A stretch of 64,000 nt of DNA. Source: Occultella kanbiaonis (GTDB lineage: Bacteria; Actinomycetota; Actinomycetes; Actinomycetales; Beutenbergiaceae). Location of the stretch: NCBI RefSeq assembly GCF_009708215.1, contig NZ_CP046175.1, forward strand, positions 4,650,001 through 4,714,000, read 5' to 3'. Positions within the stretch are counted from its first letter, which is position 1. Each line of letters begins with the position of its first letter. The notes beneath the pieces are model-generated. The model saw only the letters and a list, made by a program, of their open reading frames with translations. It was not told where the DNA came from and ran no database searches. The position numbers and the translations under genes are program-made. Shown here one piece after another: positions 9,400-18,642 of this stretch.

Positions 9400-9954
9400 T
9401 CAGCCCTGGTAGACGTGCGGAGCGAGCGTGCCCACGAACGGCAGGTTGCGGTATCGCTCGTCGTAGTCGAGTCCGTAACCCACGACGAACTCGTTCGGAA
9501 CCTCGAAGCCGATGTAGCGGACGTCCACGTCCACCTTGGCGGCGTCGGGCTTGCGGAGCAGGGTCGCGATCTCCAGGGAGGCGGGGTTGCGGCTGCGGAG
9601 GTTGGACACCAGCCAGGACAGCGTCAGGCCGGAGTCGATGATGTCCTCGACGATCAGCACGTGCTTGTCGAGCAGGTCGGTGTCGAGGTCCTTGAGGATG
9701 CGGACCACGCCCGAGGACTTCGTGCCCGACCCGTAGGAGGAGACGGCCATCCAGTCCATCTTGAGGTCCGTGTGCAGCCGGCGGGAGAGGTCCGCCATGA
9801 CCATCACCGCACCCTTGAGGACGCCGACCAGCAGGAGCTCCCGGCCCGCGTAGTCCGCGTCGATCTGGGCCGCGAGCTCATCGAGCCGGGTCGCGATCTG
9901 CGCCTCGCTGACCAGGACCTTCTCCAGGTCCGAGCCCATGTCGTTGGCGTCCAC
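9400..9954 (-). CDS. hpt: Hypoxanthine phosphoribosyltransferase
   Basis: Hpt (184 residues) salvages hypoxanthine and guanine to IMP and GMP using PRPP. The PRPP-binding loop is [28 protein letters not shown] and [15 protein letters not shown] are also typical. The GTG start at 9954 immediately follows the tilS TGA with no gap. An in-frame ATG five codons later is an alternative, but family members usually begin with the longer MDAxDMG form. The tilS-hpt-ftsH order is widely conserved in bacteria. Confidence 0.94.
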   Translation of the reverse strand: MDANDMGSDLEKVLVSEAQIATRLDELAAQIDADYAGRELLLVGVLKGAVMVMADLSRRLHTDLKMDWMAVSSYGSGTKSSGVVRILKDLDTDLLDKHVLIVEDIIDSGLTLSWLVSNLRSRNPASLEIATLLRKPDAAKVDVDVRYIGFEVPNEFVVGYGLDYDERYRNLPFVGTLAPHVYQG

Positions 9955-11373
9955 TCAACTCTCCCGATTGTCACTGTGTCGATGAGGTGCTGTCGGTCCG
10001 TGCGGATCATCGGGTGCGGCGGCGCGAGCCGACGCTTCCGGAGCGCGCAGGAACAGCCTGCCATACCTGCGGACCGCCTCGGTCGGCCCGGGGAGGTGGA
10101 TCGGCCCCTGCCCGTGCCAGTCGGTGAGCAGGGCGTCGAGGCCCTGCACGTGCACCCGGGCGAGCGCGCCGCCGTCGGCTCCGGCCTCGACGGCGGCCAG
10201 CCGCAGGGCCCGACGGCGCAGGGCCGGGTGGGCGTCGACGAGCACCGACACGTCCAGCACCACGGCTGTTGCCGCAGGGTCGACGGCGGCGCTGTCCTCG
10301 ACCGGGTCGGCGCCGGTCGAGGGGCCGGTCGCCATGCCGGTCGCGTTGCGGGTCGGGCCGTCGGTCCGGGCGTCGGCTGGGCCGTCGGTCCGGGCGTCGG
10401 CTGGTCCGCCGGTCGCGGTGTCGGTCGCGGTGCGGCGGGCCCGCTCGAGCAGTTGCCGAGCCAGTTCGTCGAGCAGGTCGGCGTCGTCACGGGCCAGGTC
10501 CGCGGTGCGGGCCAGCGCGACCTCCACGCCCGGCCCGAGTGCGCGGGCGAGCTCGGGCAGCACCCGTTCACGTACGGCCGCGCGGGGCAGGGCCGCGCCG
10601 GCCGCGGTACGCAGCGGTCCGTCCGCCGCGTTCGTCGGGTCCTCCCACGCCGCCAGGCCGAGCTCGTCGCAGGCCCGTCGGGTCTGTTCGCGGCCCACGC
10701 CGAGCAGCGGCCGCCAGAACGTCCCGCGGATCGGGGCCATGCCGGCCAGTGCCCGCGTGCCGGAGCCACGCGCCAGGCCGAGCAGCACCGTCTCGGCCTG
10801 GTCGGCCCGGGTGTGCCCGAGCAGCACCCCGGCCGCGCCGTGTCGCGCCGCGGCGGCGCCGAGCAGGTCGTACCGAAGCGCGCGGGCCGCACCCTCGGGA
10901 CCTTCGCCGGCGGCGCCGCGAGTAGCACCAGCGACCGCGGCGCCATCGGGACCTTCGCCGGCAGCACCCCGCGCACCGCCACCGACCGCGGCGCTCCCCG
11001 GCCGCACGGCGCCGTCTTCGCTCGAGCCGACCCCGGGCCGGCCGGGACCGTCGCCACCCGCGGTACCTGCGCCGTCGGGCCCCACCACCTCGGCCGGGAC
11101 CAGGCCGAGCCCGGCGCACACGGCGACCGCTCGCTCACTGACGGCGCGGCTGCCGTCCTGGAGCCCGTGGTCGACGCTGACCGCGCCCGCCCGCACCCCG
11201 AGCCGAGGTGCCACGAACGCGGTGGCGGCCGCGAGCGCGAGCGAGTCGGCACCTCCGGAGCAGGCGACCAGGACCAGGCCACCGGGTGCCAACGTGCCGT
11301 CGCCGAGGCGGTCCTGCAGGAACGTCCGGACGGCCGCCCGGACGGCGGCGACGGCCGGATCCAGCCGGGGCAC
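9955..11373 (-). CDS. tilS: tRNA(Ile)-lysidine synthetase
   Basis: TilS (472 residues) converts C34 of tRNA-Ile(CAU) to lysidine so that it reads AUA. The N-type ATP pyrophosphatase PP-loop SGGADS is at residues 39-44, and [15 protein letters not shown] and ARGSGTRAL follow. Two non-conserved insertions are visible as in-frame tandem repeats: a 17-residue unit near residues 126-160 and an 8-residue PADARTDG unit near 324-339. These account for the length above the usual 320-400. The GTG start overlaps the TAG of the upstream protease gene by one base. Confidence 0.92.
   Translation of the reverse strand: MPRLDPAVAAVRAAVRTFLQDRLGDGTLAPGGLVLVACSGGADSLALAAATAFVAPRLGVRAGAVSVDHGLQDGSRAVSERAVAVCAGLGLVPAEVVGPDGAGTAGGDGPGRPGVGSSEDGAVRPGSAAVGGGARGAAGEGPDGAAVAGATRGAAGEGPEGAARALRYDLLGAAAARHGAAGVLLGHTRADQAETVLLGLARGSGTRALAGMAPIRGTFWRPLLGVGREQTRRACDELGLAAWEDPTNAADGPLRTAAGAALPRAAVRERVLPELARALGPGVEVALARTADLARDDADLLDELARQLLERARRTATDTATGGPADARTDGPADARTDGPTRNATGMATGPSTGADPVEDSAAVDPAATAVVLDVSVLVDAHPALRRRALRLAAVEAGADGGALARVHVQGLDALLTDWHGQGPIHLPGPTEAVRRYGRLFLRAPEASARAAAPDDPHGPTAPHRHSDNRES
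10357..10404 (-). repeat. Perfect 24-bp tandem duplication in tilS
   Basis: Two identical 24-base units (10357-10380 and 10381-10404) encode the repeated octapeptide PADARTDG in a linker of TilS. Identity without any silent change suggests a recent slippage event or ongoing conversion. Confidence 0.85.
10895..10996 (-). repeat. 51-bp imperfect tandem duplication in tilS
   Basis: Two adjacent 51-base units (10895-10945 and 10946-10996) begin with the same 17 bases and diverge mildly afterwards. They encode two GAAGEGP(D/E)GAA-type peptides just after the PP-loop domain. The frame is preserved. Confidence 0.7.
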
Positions 11374-12452
11374 TAGCCGTGGACCCGCCGGACCCAGATG
11401 TCGGGGTCGGCGATCTCGGCGGCGGTGGGCAGCTGCTCGGGCGCCGACCAGACCGCGTTCAGGCCGGGGTGCCCGACCTTGGCCACGACGGCCCGGACGA
11501 ACTTCGCGCCCTCCCGGTACTGGGCGAGCTTGGCATCCAGGCCGAGGACCCGGCGCAGCAGCGTGTCCACGAACCCCTGCCCGGCGCGGCGCGCCTCGAA
11601 CGACTTGCGGATGGTGCGCACGGTGGGCACCACCCGTGGGCCGACGGCGTCCATCACCACGTCCGCATGGCCCTCCAGCAGGGACATGATCGCGATCGAG
11701 GCGTCCATCGCCTCCTGCTCCGCGTCGGTCAGCACGGCGCCGAGGATGGCGCCGCCGGAGCCGGCGCTCACGGGTTCGGCATCACCGCGCAGCACCCGGG
11801 GCAGGGCGCCGAGCAGATCCCGCATCCGGGTCGCGGCGTCGTCCTCCACGAGCAGGGTCGCCATCAGGTCCCGCATCTGGGTGCGCAAGTGCTCGGCGAG
11901 CCACGGCGCGGCGGCGAACTGGAGGGCATGGGTCTGCTCGTGCAGGCAGACCCAGAGGTGGAAGTCGGCCGCCCGCAGGTTCAGCTGGCGCTGCACGTGC
12001 AGGATGTTCGGCGCCACCAGAAGCAGCCGGCCGGCACCTGCGACGGCACTGTCGCCGTCACCGGGTCCGGCGGACGGCGGGGTGAACGGGTCGTACTGAC
12101 CGAGCACCCGGGAGGAGAGCAGACTCAGCAGCGCCCCGAGCTCCTCGGCGGCGAACCGAGGGCCGCCGAGGCCCTTCGGAGCCGGCATGAGGTCGCCGAC
12201 GAGGTGGCGCAGCATGCCGAGGTTGCCCTCGGACCAGCGCGGTCGGTCGATCACAAGGACGGGGCCCGTGGCCGCGCGCTCAGCGGCCTCGGGCAGGGCG
12301 GTGACGGTGCCGACGAACTCGGGCGCCCGGGCCGCGCCGGTGCGCAGCGACGCCACCAGCGCGCTCAACTCGTCGCGTTCGGCCGTGGGGCCGGGCCGGG
12401 CCAGACGCCCGGCGCGCCGTGCGGCCAGGTCCCAGTCGACGGCGTCGCTCAC
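11373..12452 (-). CDS. Zinc-dependent metalloprotease, DUF2342 / F420-biosynthesis-associated family
   Basis: The 359-residue protein has the zinc-binding HEQTH motif at about residues 171-175 within [10 protein letters not shown]. This is typical of the actinobacterial DUF2342 family, sometimes labelled coenzyme F420 biosynthesis-associated or putative hydrolase. The GTG at 12452 was chosen because the family starts at [14 protein letters not shown]; the frame is open further upstream without conserved sequence. It sits between dacB and tilS as in many Micrococcales. Its substrate is unknown. The F420 label in databases is a context name and is not supported by neighbours here. Confidence 0.85.
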   Translation of the reverse strand: MSDAVDWDLAARRAGRLARPGPTAERDELSALVASLRTGAARAPEFVGTVTALPEAAERAATGPVLVIDRPRWSEGNLGMLRHLVGDLMPAPKGLGGPRFAAEELGALLSLLSSRVLGQYDPFTPPSAGPGDGDSAVAGAGRLLLVAPNILHVQRQLNLRAADFHLWVCLHEQTHALQFAAAPWLAEHLRTQMRDLMATLLVEDDAATRMRDLLGALPRVLRGDAEPVSAGSGGAILGAVLTDAEQEAMDASIAIMSLLEGHADVVMDAVGPRVVPTVRTIRKSFEARRAGQGFVDTLLRRVLGLDAKLAQYREGAKFVRAVVAKVGHPGLNAVWSAPEQLPTAAEIADPDIWVRRVHG

Positions 12453-12640
12453 CTGGTCACTCCCGCCTCGGGCCGGGCCGTGGGCCGGACCGCCCGCGCC
12501 GGTGTCACCTGCGGGCCGTGCGCGGCGAGGTTCATCCCCCAAGAGTAGGCGTCGTCACCGGCGCCGCGGTGAGCGGGCGGAACCGGCGCACCCGCCTCGG
12601 CTCTCTCGGCGCCGGGCCCGGCCCGCGCCCGCGCGCGAGA

Positions 12641-12658
12641 GGGCTGAAGCCGCAGCCC
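12641..12658 (-). terminator. Short hairpin after dacB
   Basis: GGGCT (12641-12645) and AGCCC (12654-12658) form a 5-bp GC stem with an 8-base loop, starting 22 bases beyond the dacB stop. No long T-run follows, as is common in high-GC actinobacteria. The rest of the 12453-12679 gap shows no clear gene. Confidence 0.4.
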
Positions 12659-12679
12659 CTTGAGCACTGTCGGCGTCGG

Positions 12680-14110
12680 TCAGGTGCAGCCGCAGGCGGC
12701 GAGCCCGGCGGCCCAGGCGTCGATGGCGATCCGGGCCTGGTAGCCGGCGCCCGCGGGGAAGCCGTTGGCGAGGGCGCTGAACGCGAGCAGGCGCCCGTCC
12801 GCCGTGGTCACCAGACCGGCGAGCGCGACCACCTGCGGGAGGGTGCCCGTCTTCGCGGTCAGGGTCCCCGCGGCCTCGGTGTCGCCGAGCCGGTCGGCCA
12901 GCGTCCCCTCGAGGTGCGCGACCGGGAGAGCCTGGACGGCCGCGAGCAGTTCCGGGTGGGTGCCACCCGCGATCAGCACGGTCGTGTCGGTGAGCATCCG
13001 TGGCGTGAGGGTGCTGTCCCGGGACAGCCCGGAGGTGTCCTGGAACTGCGCGCCGGTGACGTCCACGCCGAGCCCGGCGATCACCTCCAGCACGGCGGCC
13101 CCGGCCCCGAGGAAGCTCGCCTCCTGGCCGGTCTGCACCGCGGTCATGCGGCCGAGCACCTCGGCCAGGACGTTGTCCGAGTGCTGCATCATGTACGCGA
13201 CGACGTCCCGCAGCGGGGCGGACGCCACGGAGCCGAGCACGGTGGCGACCTCCGGACGAGCGGCCCGGCTGACGTCCCCGGTCACCGTGATCCCGCGGGC
13301 GGCCAGGGCGGTCGCGAAGCTCTGCGCCGCGGCCAGGGCGGCGTCGTCCTGGCGGCGGGTGACGCCGTCGACGATGCCGAGGTTCACGGCGAGCGGCGCG
13401 ATCGGCATCGCCCAGCCGCCGGCCAGGTCGACCTCGCCCCAGTCGGGGGCGACGGCCGGGCCGGTGAACAGGGTGTCGTCCAGGGCCACGGTCACCTCGG
13501 TACGGTCCTGCTCGAGGAGTTCGGCGGCCACCTGCTCGGCGAGATCACCGAGCCCGGCGTGCCCGATCGTCGCCTCGGGGTTGCCGGCGTCCGCAGCCAG
13601 CGTGATGTCCCCACCGGCCACGAGGGTGACGGTCCCGTCGTCGCCACCGACGACTTCGGTGGTGAAGGTGTGCTGATCCCCGTACGTCTCGAGCACCGCC
13701 ACCCCGGTCAGCAGCTTCAGGGTGGAGGCGGGCACGTACGGGTTCGCGGCCGAGGAGGCGTAGAGCTCCTCGCCGGTGAGCACGTCGACGATCGAGACAC
13801 CCGGGGTGGGGCCGACCCGGTCGTCGGCGAACAGCGGCGCGGTCAGCGCGGCCAGGGCGTCCGCCGTCGGCACCGGCGCGTCCGGGTCGGCACCGGCGAC
13901 CTCGGCGGGCTCCGCGACGGTCGGGGGGATGGAGTCCGGATAGGGCTCCGCCTCCGGCCAGGGCGGGTCGTCGGTCAGGACGCCGGGAACCTGATCGGTG
14001 ATGTCGAGGTAGGCGTATCCGCCGAGTCCCGCGACCACCAGGGTGAGGACCAGCCCGACGGCGAGTCCCCGACGGCGTCGCTTGCGCCGTTTCGTGCGTG
14101 CCACGCTCAC
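12680..14110 (-). CDS. dacB: D-alanyl-D-alanine carboxypeptidase/endopeptidase (PBP4, S13 family)
   Basis: The 476-residue penicillin-binding protein trims peptidoglycan side chains outside the membrane. The three serine-peptidase motifs are present: STLK at about 129-132, SDN at 311-313 and KTG at 420-422. A basic N-terminus (KRRKRRRR) precedes a single hydrophobic segment that acts as a signal or anchor. The GTG at 14110 is preferred (14104 is an alternative), since any longer start would run into the divergent ppa gene. The ends and motif spacing agree with the DacB family. Confidence 0.92.
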   Translation of the reverse strand: MSVARTKRRKRRRRGLAVGLVLTLVVAGLGGYAYLDITDQVPGVLTDDPPWPEAEPYPDSIPPTVAEPAEVAGADPDAPVPTADALAALTAPLFADDRVGPTPGVSIVDVLTGEELYASSAANPYVPASTLKLLTGVAVLETYGDQHTFTTEVVGGDDGTVTLVAGGDITLAADAGNPEATIGHAGLGDLAEQVAAELLEQDRTEVTVALDDTLFTGPAVAPDWGEVDLAGGWAMPIAPLAVNLGIVDGVTRRQDDAALAAAQSFATALAARGITVTGDVSRAARPEVATVLGSVASAPLRDVVAYMMQHSDNVLAEVLGRMTAVQTGQEASFLGAGAAVLEVIAGLGVDVTGAQFQDTSGLSRDSTLTPRMLTDTTVLIAGGTHPELLAAVQALPVAHLEGTLADRLGDTEAAGTLTAKTGTLPQVVALAGLVTTADGRLLAFSALANGFPAGAGYQARIAIDAWAAGLAACGCT

Positions 14111-14207
14111 CCCATCCGGTCCAAGGCCACCACCCAGGGTTCCGCACTCCGGGCCGGTGTAGGACAGACTAGGGCAAGGACCATCAGGCGAACGGGAAGA
14201 GAAGACC

Positions 14208-14723
14208 GTGGAATTCGACGTCACCATCGAGATCCCCAAGGGACAGCGCAACAAGTACGAGGTGGATCACGAGACCGGACGGATCCGCCTGGACCGGATG
14301 CTGTTCACCTCCACGCGGTATCCGGACGACTACGGCTACATCGAGGGCACCCTCGGCGAGGACGGCGACCCGCTCGACGCGCTGGTGCTGCTCGAGGAGC
14401 CGACCTTCCCCGGCTGCCTGATCCGGTGCCGCGCCCTTGGCATGTTCCGGATGCGCGACGAGGCCGGCGGCGACGACAAGGTGCTGTGCGTGCCCAAGGG
14501 CGACCAGCGTGCGTCCTGGCGCTCCGACATCGACGATGTCTCGGAGTTCCACCGCCTGGAGATCCAGCACTTCTTCGAGGTCTACAAGGACCTCGAGCCC
14601 GGCAAGTCCGTCGAGGGTGCGCACTGGGTCGGCCGCGAGGACGCCGAGATCGAGATCCGGCGCTCGTTCCAGCGCGCGATCGACACCGGCTACTCGCACC
14701 CGCAGCCGCACATCGCGCACTGA
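14208..14723 (+). CDS. ppa: Inorganic pyrophosphatase
   Basis: Ppa (171 residues) hydrolyses pyrophosphate to drive biosynthetic reactions. The family I signature [11 protein letters not shown] is visible, with [18 protein letters not shown] metal-binding aspartates and the typical start [10 protein letters not shown]. The C-terminus is HPQPHIAH. Length is normal for the soluble hexameric enzyme. It is transcribed divergently from dacB, with about 100 bases between the starts. Confidence 0.96.
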   Translation: MEFDVTIEIPKGQRNKYEVDHETGRIRLDRMLFTSTRYPDDYGYIEGTLGEDGDPLDALVLLEEPTFPGCLIRCRALGMFRMRDEAGGDDKVLCVPKGDQRASWRSDIDDVSEFHRLEIQHFFEVYKDLEPGKSVEGAHWVGREDAEIEIRRSFQRAIDTGYSHPQPHIAH

Positions 14724-14828
14724 CCGGACGCGATCGGGAGGGTTCTGCGCTCGGGCTGCGCGGTGAGTTTCGAGGGCGGCTGGGGTCTGCCGTGGGTGAA
14801 CCGACCGACCACACCACCTGGAGCCACC

Positions 14829-15332
14829 ATGCCCGGTCCGCACGTGTCCCGCCTCGACCCGCGCTACGGGGATGACCCGACGCCGGCGTCCTGGGCCCGC
14901 ACCGACCAGCTCCTGGCGGATGCGGAGCTGTACTGGCTGAGCACCGTGCGCGCCGACGGGCGCCCGCACGTGACGCCGCTGATCGGGGTCTGGTTCGACG
15001 ACCGGTTCCACTTCGTCAGCGGGGTCCGGGAACAGAAGGTGCACAACCTCGCGGTGAATCCGCAGGTGGCCGTGACCACCGGGGCGAACGCGTGGGCCGC
15101 GGGCACCGACGTGGTGCTCGAGGGAACGGCGCAGCGGTTGACGGAGCCCGCGCAGCTGCAGGCGTTCGCCGATGCCACCTTCGCGAAGTACGGCGAGGCC
15201 TGGCAGTTCACGGTCCACGGCGACGTCGTGGGCGACGGCGACCACGCGGCCTGGGTGTTCGCGGTGGTGCCGGCGAAGGTGCTCACGTTCGGCAAGGACC
15301 CGCACGCCCAGACGGCGCACCTGTTCGGCTGA
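14829..15332 (+). CDS. Pyridoxamine 5'-phosphate oxidase-fold protein
   Basis: This 167-residue protein has the split-barrel flavin/F420-binding fold: ELYWLSTVRADGRPHVTPLIGVWFDD followed by VREQKVHNLAVNPQVAVTTG. This pattern is typical of the PPOx-like FMN/F420/heme-binding group rather than true PdxH. The ATG at 14829 is preferred over an in-frame GTG at 14763, because the extra 22 residues look non-conserved and a GGAG lies near the ATG. Cofactor and substrate cannot be read from the sequence. It follows ppa by about 105 bases. Confidence 0.82.
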   Translation: MPGPHVSRLDPRYGDDPTPASWARTDQLLADAELYWLSTVRADGRPHVTPLIGVWFDDRFHFVSGVREQKVHNLAVNPQVAVTTGANAWAAGTDVVLEGTAQRLTEPAQLQAFADATFAKYGEAWQFTVHGDVVGDGDHAAWVFAVVPAKVLTFGKDPHAQTAHLFG

Positions 15333-15399
15333 CCGTTCCGGTGGTGCGGGTGCCGCGGTGCGGCCACCCTCACGGGAGAACAGGCAGGCGGGTGAACGT

Positions 15400-15440
15400 G
15401 CGAACGCCGGACGACCTTCCCCGGGTCCTCCGGCGTTCGC
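15400..15440. terminator. Strong hairpin between convergent genes
   Basis: A perfect 12-bp inverted repeat, GCGAACGCCGGA (15400-15411) and TCCGGCGTTCGC (15429-15440), lies between the convergent PPOx-like and NlpC/P60 genes. It is ideally placed to stop transcription from both sides. Confidence 0.8.
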
Positions 15441-15514
15441 TGCTCGTGGTCAATGCCCGCTGTGCCTCGCGGCAGGTCCGTGCTGTCGGCCACGAACTCC
15501 CCGGTCGACCCTGA

Positions 15515-16855
15515 CTACGGGCGGCCGGCGAGGGGGAGCACGTTCGTCCACCAGATCGGCACGTACTCCACGTTCCCACCGGGCCGCGGGGCATGCACGC
15601 GCATGCCGTCACCCGCGTAGATGGCAACGTGGTAGATGCCGCTCGCGCTCCCGTTGTTGGAGTAGAAGATCAGGTCACCGGGGCGCATCTGGCCGACCGG
15701 CACGTGACTGACGGCCGCGTACTGGGTGGTGGTGGTCCGCGGGATGCCGACGCCGGCGTTCTGGTACGCGCGCATCGTCAGGCCGGAGCAGTCGTAGGTG
15801 TTCGGTCCCGCCGCACCGAGCACGTAGGGCTTGCCCACCTGGGTGAGCGCCCAGGCCAGTGCCGCCGCGCCCGTGCCCGAACCGGTCGAGGGCGGTGTCG
15901 GTGCGGGGGCCGGCGCTGGCGCTGGCGCTGGCGCCGGAGCCGGTGCCGGTGCCGGTGCCGGTGCAGCCGGCGCAGGTGTCGCGGGCGCTGGGGCCGCGGG
16001 TGCCGGGGTCGCAGGGGCCGACGGCGTAGCGGCGGCGGGCGCGGTCGGCGCCGACGGCGTAGCGACAGGTGCGTCGATCGCTGCCGCCGCGGCCGCGTTC
16101 TCGCGTTCACGCTGCTGCGCCTCGAGGGCGGTCTGGCGCTCGGCCTCGAGCTCGGCGGTGGTGTTGCGCAGCGTGGCGAGCTCGTTGACGAGGACGGCTC
16201 GCTCGGACTGGGTGGTCTCGAGCGTGGTCTGCGCGGTGAACGCGGCCGCATCGGCGGCGGCGGACGTCTCCTCCAGCTCCGCGGTCGCCGCCTCCTGCTC
16301 GGCGACGGCGTCGTCGGCCCGCTGCTGCATGATGTCGGCGACCAGCTCTGCCGCGTCCAGCCTGCCGAGCGCGTCGGTGGCACTTCCGCCGAGGCGGTCG
16401 AACGTGGTGGCACCCTGGACCGCGTCCTGGACGCCGTCGGCGGAGAGGAACACGGACAGCTGCTGGAGATCCCCGCCGTTGCGGTAGGCGGCGGTGGCGA
16501 TCCGGGCCACCTCCTGGCTCGCGGCGAGGACGTCGGCATCCGCCTGGTCGGCCGCGGCCCGCGCGGCGTCCGCATCCTGTTGTGCGGTCTCCAGGTCCAC
16601 GGCGGCCTGGTTGTAGGCCTCGGCGGCGACGGCCGCGTCGATGTCCGCGGCGTCGAGCGCAGCGGCGTTGGCGGCCAGCTGTACCTCGAGGGCGGCGATC
16701 TGGGAGGCCGTGCTGTCAGCGGCGGCCTGCGAGTCGTCGATGTCGTCCTGGCTCGGGATCGTCGGCTCCGCGGCCGCCGATCCGACCGCCAGGGTGCCCG
16801 CAAGCACCACGGAGCCGAGAACGGCGACGAGTCGTCGCCCAGGTCGTGCTCTCAC
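15515..16855 (-). CDS. Secreted NlpC/P60 (C40) peptidoglycan hydrolase, RipA-like
   Basis: The 446-residue protein has a signal peptide (about 1-28, ending in SAAAEP), an Ala-rich coiled coil (about 35-235), an Ala/Pro repeat linker (about 245-320) and a C-terminal NlpC/P60 domain. The catalytic triad is visible as Cys356 in YDCSGL, His409 in YHVAIYAG and probably His421. The architecture matches RipA/RpfB-partner cell-separation endopeptidases that cut D-Glu-mDAP-type links. The GTG start has a GGAG eight bases upstream. The coiled coil probably inhibits or positions the enzyme at the septum, by analogy with RipA. Confidence 0.9.
   Translation of the reverse strand: MRARPGRRLVAVLGSVVLAGTLAVGSAAAEPTIPSQDDIDDSQAAADSTASQIAALEVQLAANAAALDAADIDAAVAAEAYNQAAVDLETAQQDADAARAAADQADADVLAASQEVARIATAAYRNGGDLQQLSVFLSADGVQDAVQGATTFDRLGGSATDALGRLDAAELVADIMQQRADDAVAEQEAATAELEETSAAADAAAFTAQTTLETTQSERAVLVNELATLRNTTAELEAERQTALEAQQRERENAAAAAAIDAPVATPSAPTAPAAATPSAPATPAPAAPAPATPAPAAPAPAPAPAPAPAPAPAPAPAPTPPSTGSGTGAAALAWALTQVGKPYVLGAAGPNTYDCSGLTMRAYQNAGVGIPRTTTTQYAAVSHVPVGQMRPGDLIFYSNNGSASGIYHVAIYAGDGMRVHAPRPGGNVEYVPIWWTNVLPLAGRP
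15905..15966 (-). repeat. Ala-Pro hexanucleotide repeat in the hydrolase linker
   Basis: Consecutive six-base units of the type GGCGCT/GGTGCC encode an uninterrupted run of Ala-Pro dipeptides that spans the wall between the coiled coil and the catalytic domain. Copy number is likely variable between strains. Confidence 0.8.
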
Positions 16856-17213
16856 CGATCAGTCTCCGTCCGTTCCAGTGCCGACCGAACTGCTCCACCC
16901 CACGTGAACTACACCCATGTAATTTTTGGTCCGGGTCTGTTCGGCGTGTCGAGTTGACGGTTCGTCGCTATCCGCGCATCAACGTAGCGGAACTTGTTGA
17001 ATTTGTGAACACGAGTCCCAACCTTCACACCAGTCACATCAACCACACCCATGAATCTCCGCAGAACCGCGCCGATACCGCCTGCGCGCCCGCCTGGACA
17101 CCCATCGTCTCGGCATGTGAGATTTGCCCGTTGCCCCTTGGGACGGCACCTATCGTGGGAAGGGCCAGCCACCCAGCACCGCCACCCATTCGTCACACTC
17201 ATCGGAGAGAGCC
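16856..17213. promoter_or_regulatory. Divergent control region between the NlpC/P60 gene and metY
   Basis: These 358 bases are distinctly AT-richer than their surroundings. TCACA occurs twice in direct repeat with 9-bp period (17025-17029 and 17034-17038), and ACACCCATG occurs twice (near 16912 and 17045). TTGCCC occurs twice (17124-17129 and 17131-17136), upstream of TATCGT at 17151. No c-di-AMP (ydaO) riboswitch upstream of the hydrolase, and no SAM riboswitch upstream of metY, could be recognised. No gene was found in it. Confidence 0.5.
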
Positions 17214-18566
17214 TTGAGCGAGAACTGGAACTTCGAGACCCGGCAGATCCACGCCGGGCAGAGCCCCGACGGCCAGACCGGCGCCCGCGCCGTGCCGATC
17301 TACCAGACGACGTCCTTCGTCTTCAAGAACACCGAAGAGGCCGCCAACCGGTTCGCGCTGGCAGACCTGGGGCCGATCTACACCCGCATCGGCAACCCGA
17401 CGGCGGCGACCGCCGAGGACCGCATCGCTTCCCTGGAGGGTGGTGTCGGCGCCCTCCTGGTCGCCTCCGGACAGGCCGCGGAGACGCTCGCGATCCTGAA
17501 CGTCGCCGAGGCCGGCGACCACATCGTGGCCAGCCCGAGCCTGTACGGCGGCACCTACAACCTGCTGCACTACACGCTGCCCAAGCTCGGCATCTCGACC
17601 ACCTTCGTCGAGAACCCGGACGACCCGGAGTCCTGGCGCGCGGCGGCGCAGGAGAACACGAAGCTGTTCTTCGGCGAGACCATCCCGAACCCGAAGGGCG
17701 ACGTGCTCGACATCGAGGCCGTGGCGAACGTGGCCCACGAGGTCGGCGTGCCGCTGTTCGTCGACAACACCGTCGGCACGCCCTTCCTGGTGCGCCCGAT
17801 CGAGTTCGGCGCCGACGTCGTGATCCACTCCACCACCAAGTACCTGGGCGGCCACGGCACCCAGATCGGCGGTGTGATCGTGGACGGGGGCACCTTCGAC
17901 TACGCCCAGCACCCGGAGCGGTTCCCGAACTACAACACGCCGGACCCGAGCTACCACGGCCTCACCTACGCCAAGGACCTCGGCGTCGGCGGCGCGTTCG
18001 GCGTGAACCTCTCGTTCATCCTCAAGGCCCGCGTCCAGTTGCTGCGTGACCTCGGTCCCGCGGCCAGCCCGTTCAACGCGTTCCTGCTGCTGCAGGGCCT
18101 GGAGACTCTCTCCCTGCGGGTGGAGCGGCACGTGGAGAACACCCAGAAGGTGGCCGCGTACCTGGAGGCGCACCCGCAGGTCCTCTCGGTGAACTACGCG
18201 GGTCTGGCCTCGAGCCCCTACCACGCGCTCGCGCAGAAGTACCTGCCCAAGGGTGCCGGGGCCGTGCTCGCGTTCGAGATCGAGGGCGGCGTCGATGCCG
18301 GCCGTGCATTCGTGGACGGCCTCGACCTGCACTCCCTGGTCGCCAACATCGGCGACGTGCGCTCCCTGGTGATCCACCCCGCCTCGACGACCCACAGCCA
18401 GCTGACGCCCGAGGAACAGGCCGCCAGCGCCGTCACCCCTGGGCTGGTGCGCCTGGCGGTGGGCCTCGAGCACATCGACGACATCATCGCGGACCTGGAC
18501 AAGGGGTTCACGGTGGCGTCCGGATCGGGTGCGCGCGAGTCCGCGGCCGAGCCGGCCAACATCTGA
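17214..18566 (+). CDS. metY: O-acetylhomoserine aminocarboxypropyltransferase (sulfhydrylase)
   Basis: This 450-residue PLP enzyme of the Cys/Met gamma-family makes homocysteine from O-acetylhomoserine and sulfide. The PLP lysine is Lys209 in HSTTKYLGGHG. RIGNPT and the long C-terminal region of MetY (longer than MetB) are present, with ASTTHSQLTPEEQ typical of OAH sulfhydrylases. The TTG at 17214 is preferred because GGAGAGA lies just upstream and the family starts at SENWNFETRQIHAGQ. It is followed by metX, so the two form the direct-sulfhydrylation route to methionine. Confidence 0.93.
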   Translation: MSENWNFETRQIHAGQSPDGQTGARAVPIYQTTSFVFKNTEEAANRFALADLGPIYTRIGNPTAATAEDRIASLEGGVGALLVASGQAAETLAILNVAEAGDHIVASPSLYGGTYNLLHYTLPKLGISTTFVENPDDPESWRAAAQENTKLFFGETIPNPKGDVLDIEAVANVAHEVGVPLFVDNTVGTPFLVRPIEFGADVVIHSTTKYLGGHGTQIGGVIVDGGTFDYAQHPERFPNYNTPDPSYHGLTYAKDLGVGGAFGVNLSFILKARVQLLRDLGPAASPFNAFLLLQGLETLSLRVERHVENTQKVAAYLEAHPQVLSVNYAGLASSPYHALAQKYLPKGAGAVLAFEIEGGVDAGRAFVDGLDLHSLVANIGDVRSLVIHPASTTHSQLTPEEQAASAVTPGLVRLAVGLEHIDDIIADLDKGFTVASGSGARESAAEPANI

Positions 18567-18642
18567 GCCGGCACCGCATCCACTGAGCGAAGAGGGGCGG
18601 GGACGAACTACCGTGGACGCAGCCCAGCAGACGGAGGTGGCG

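Noticed and set aside
16856-17213. c-di-AMP (ydaO) or SAM riboswitch
   Set aside because: These elements often precede cell-wall hydrolases and metY in actinobacteria, so they were looked for, but neither the conserved core sequences nor the stems could be found.
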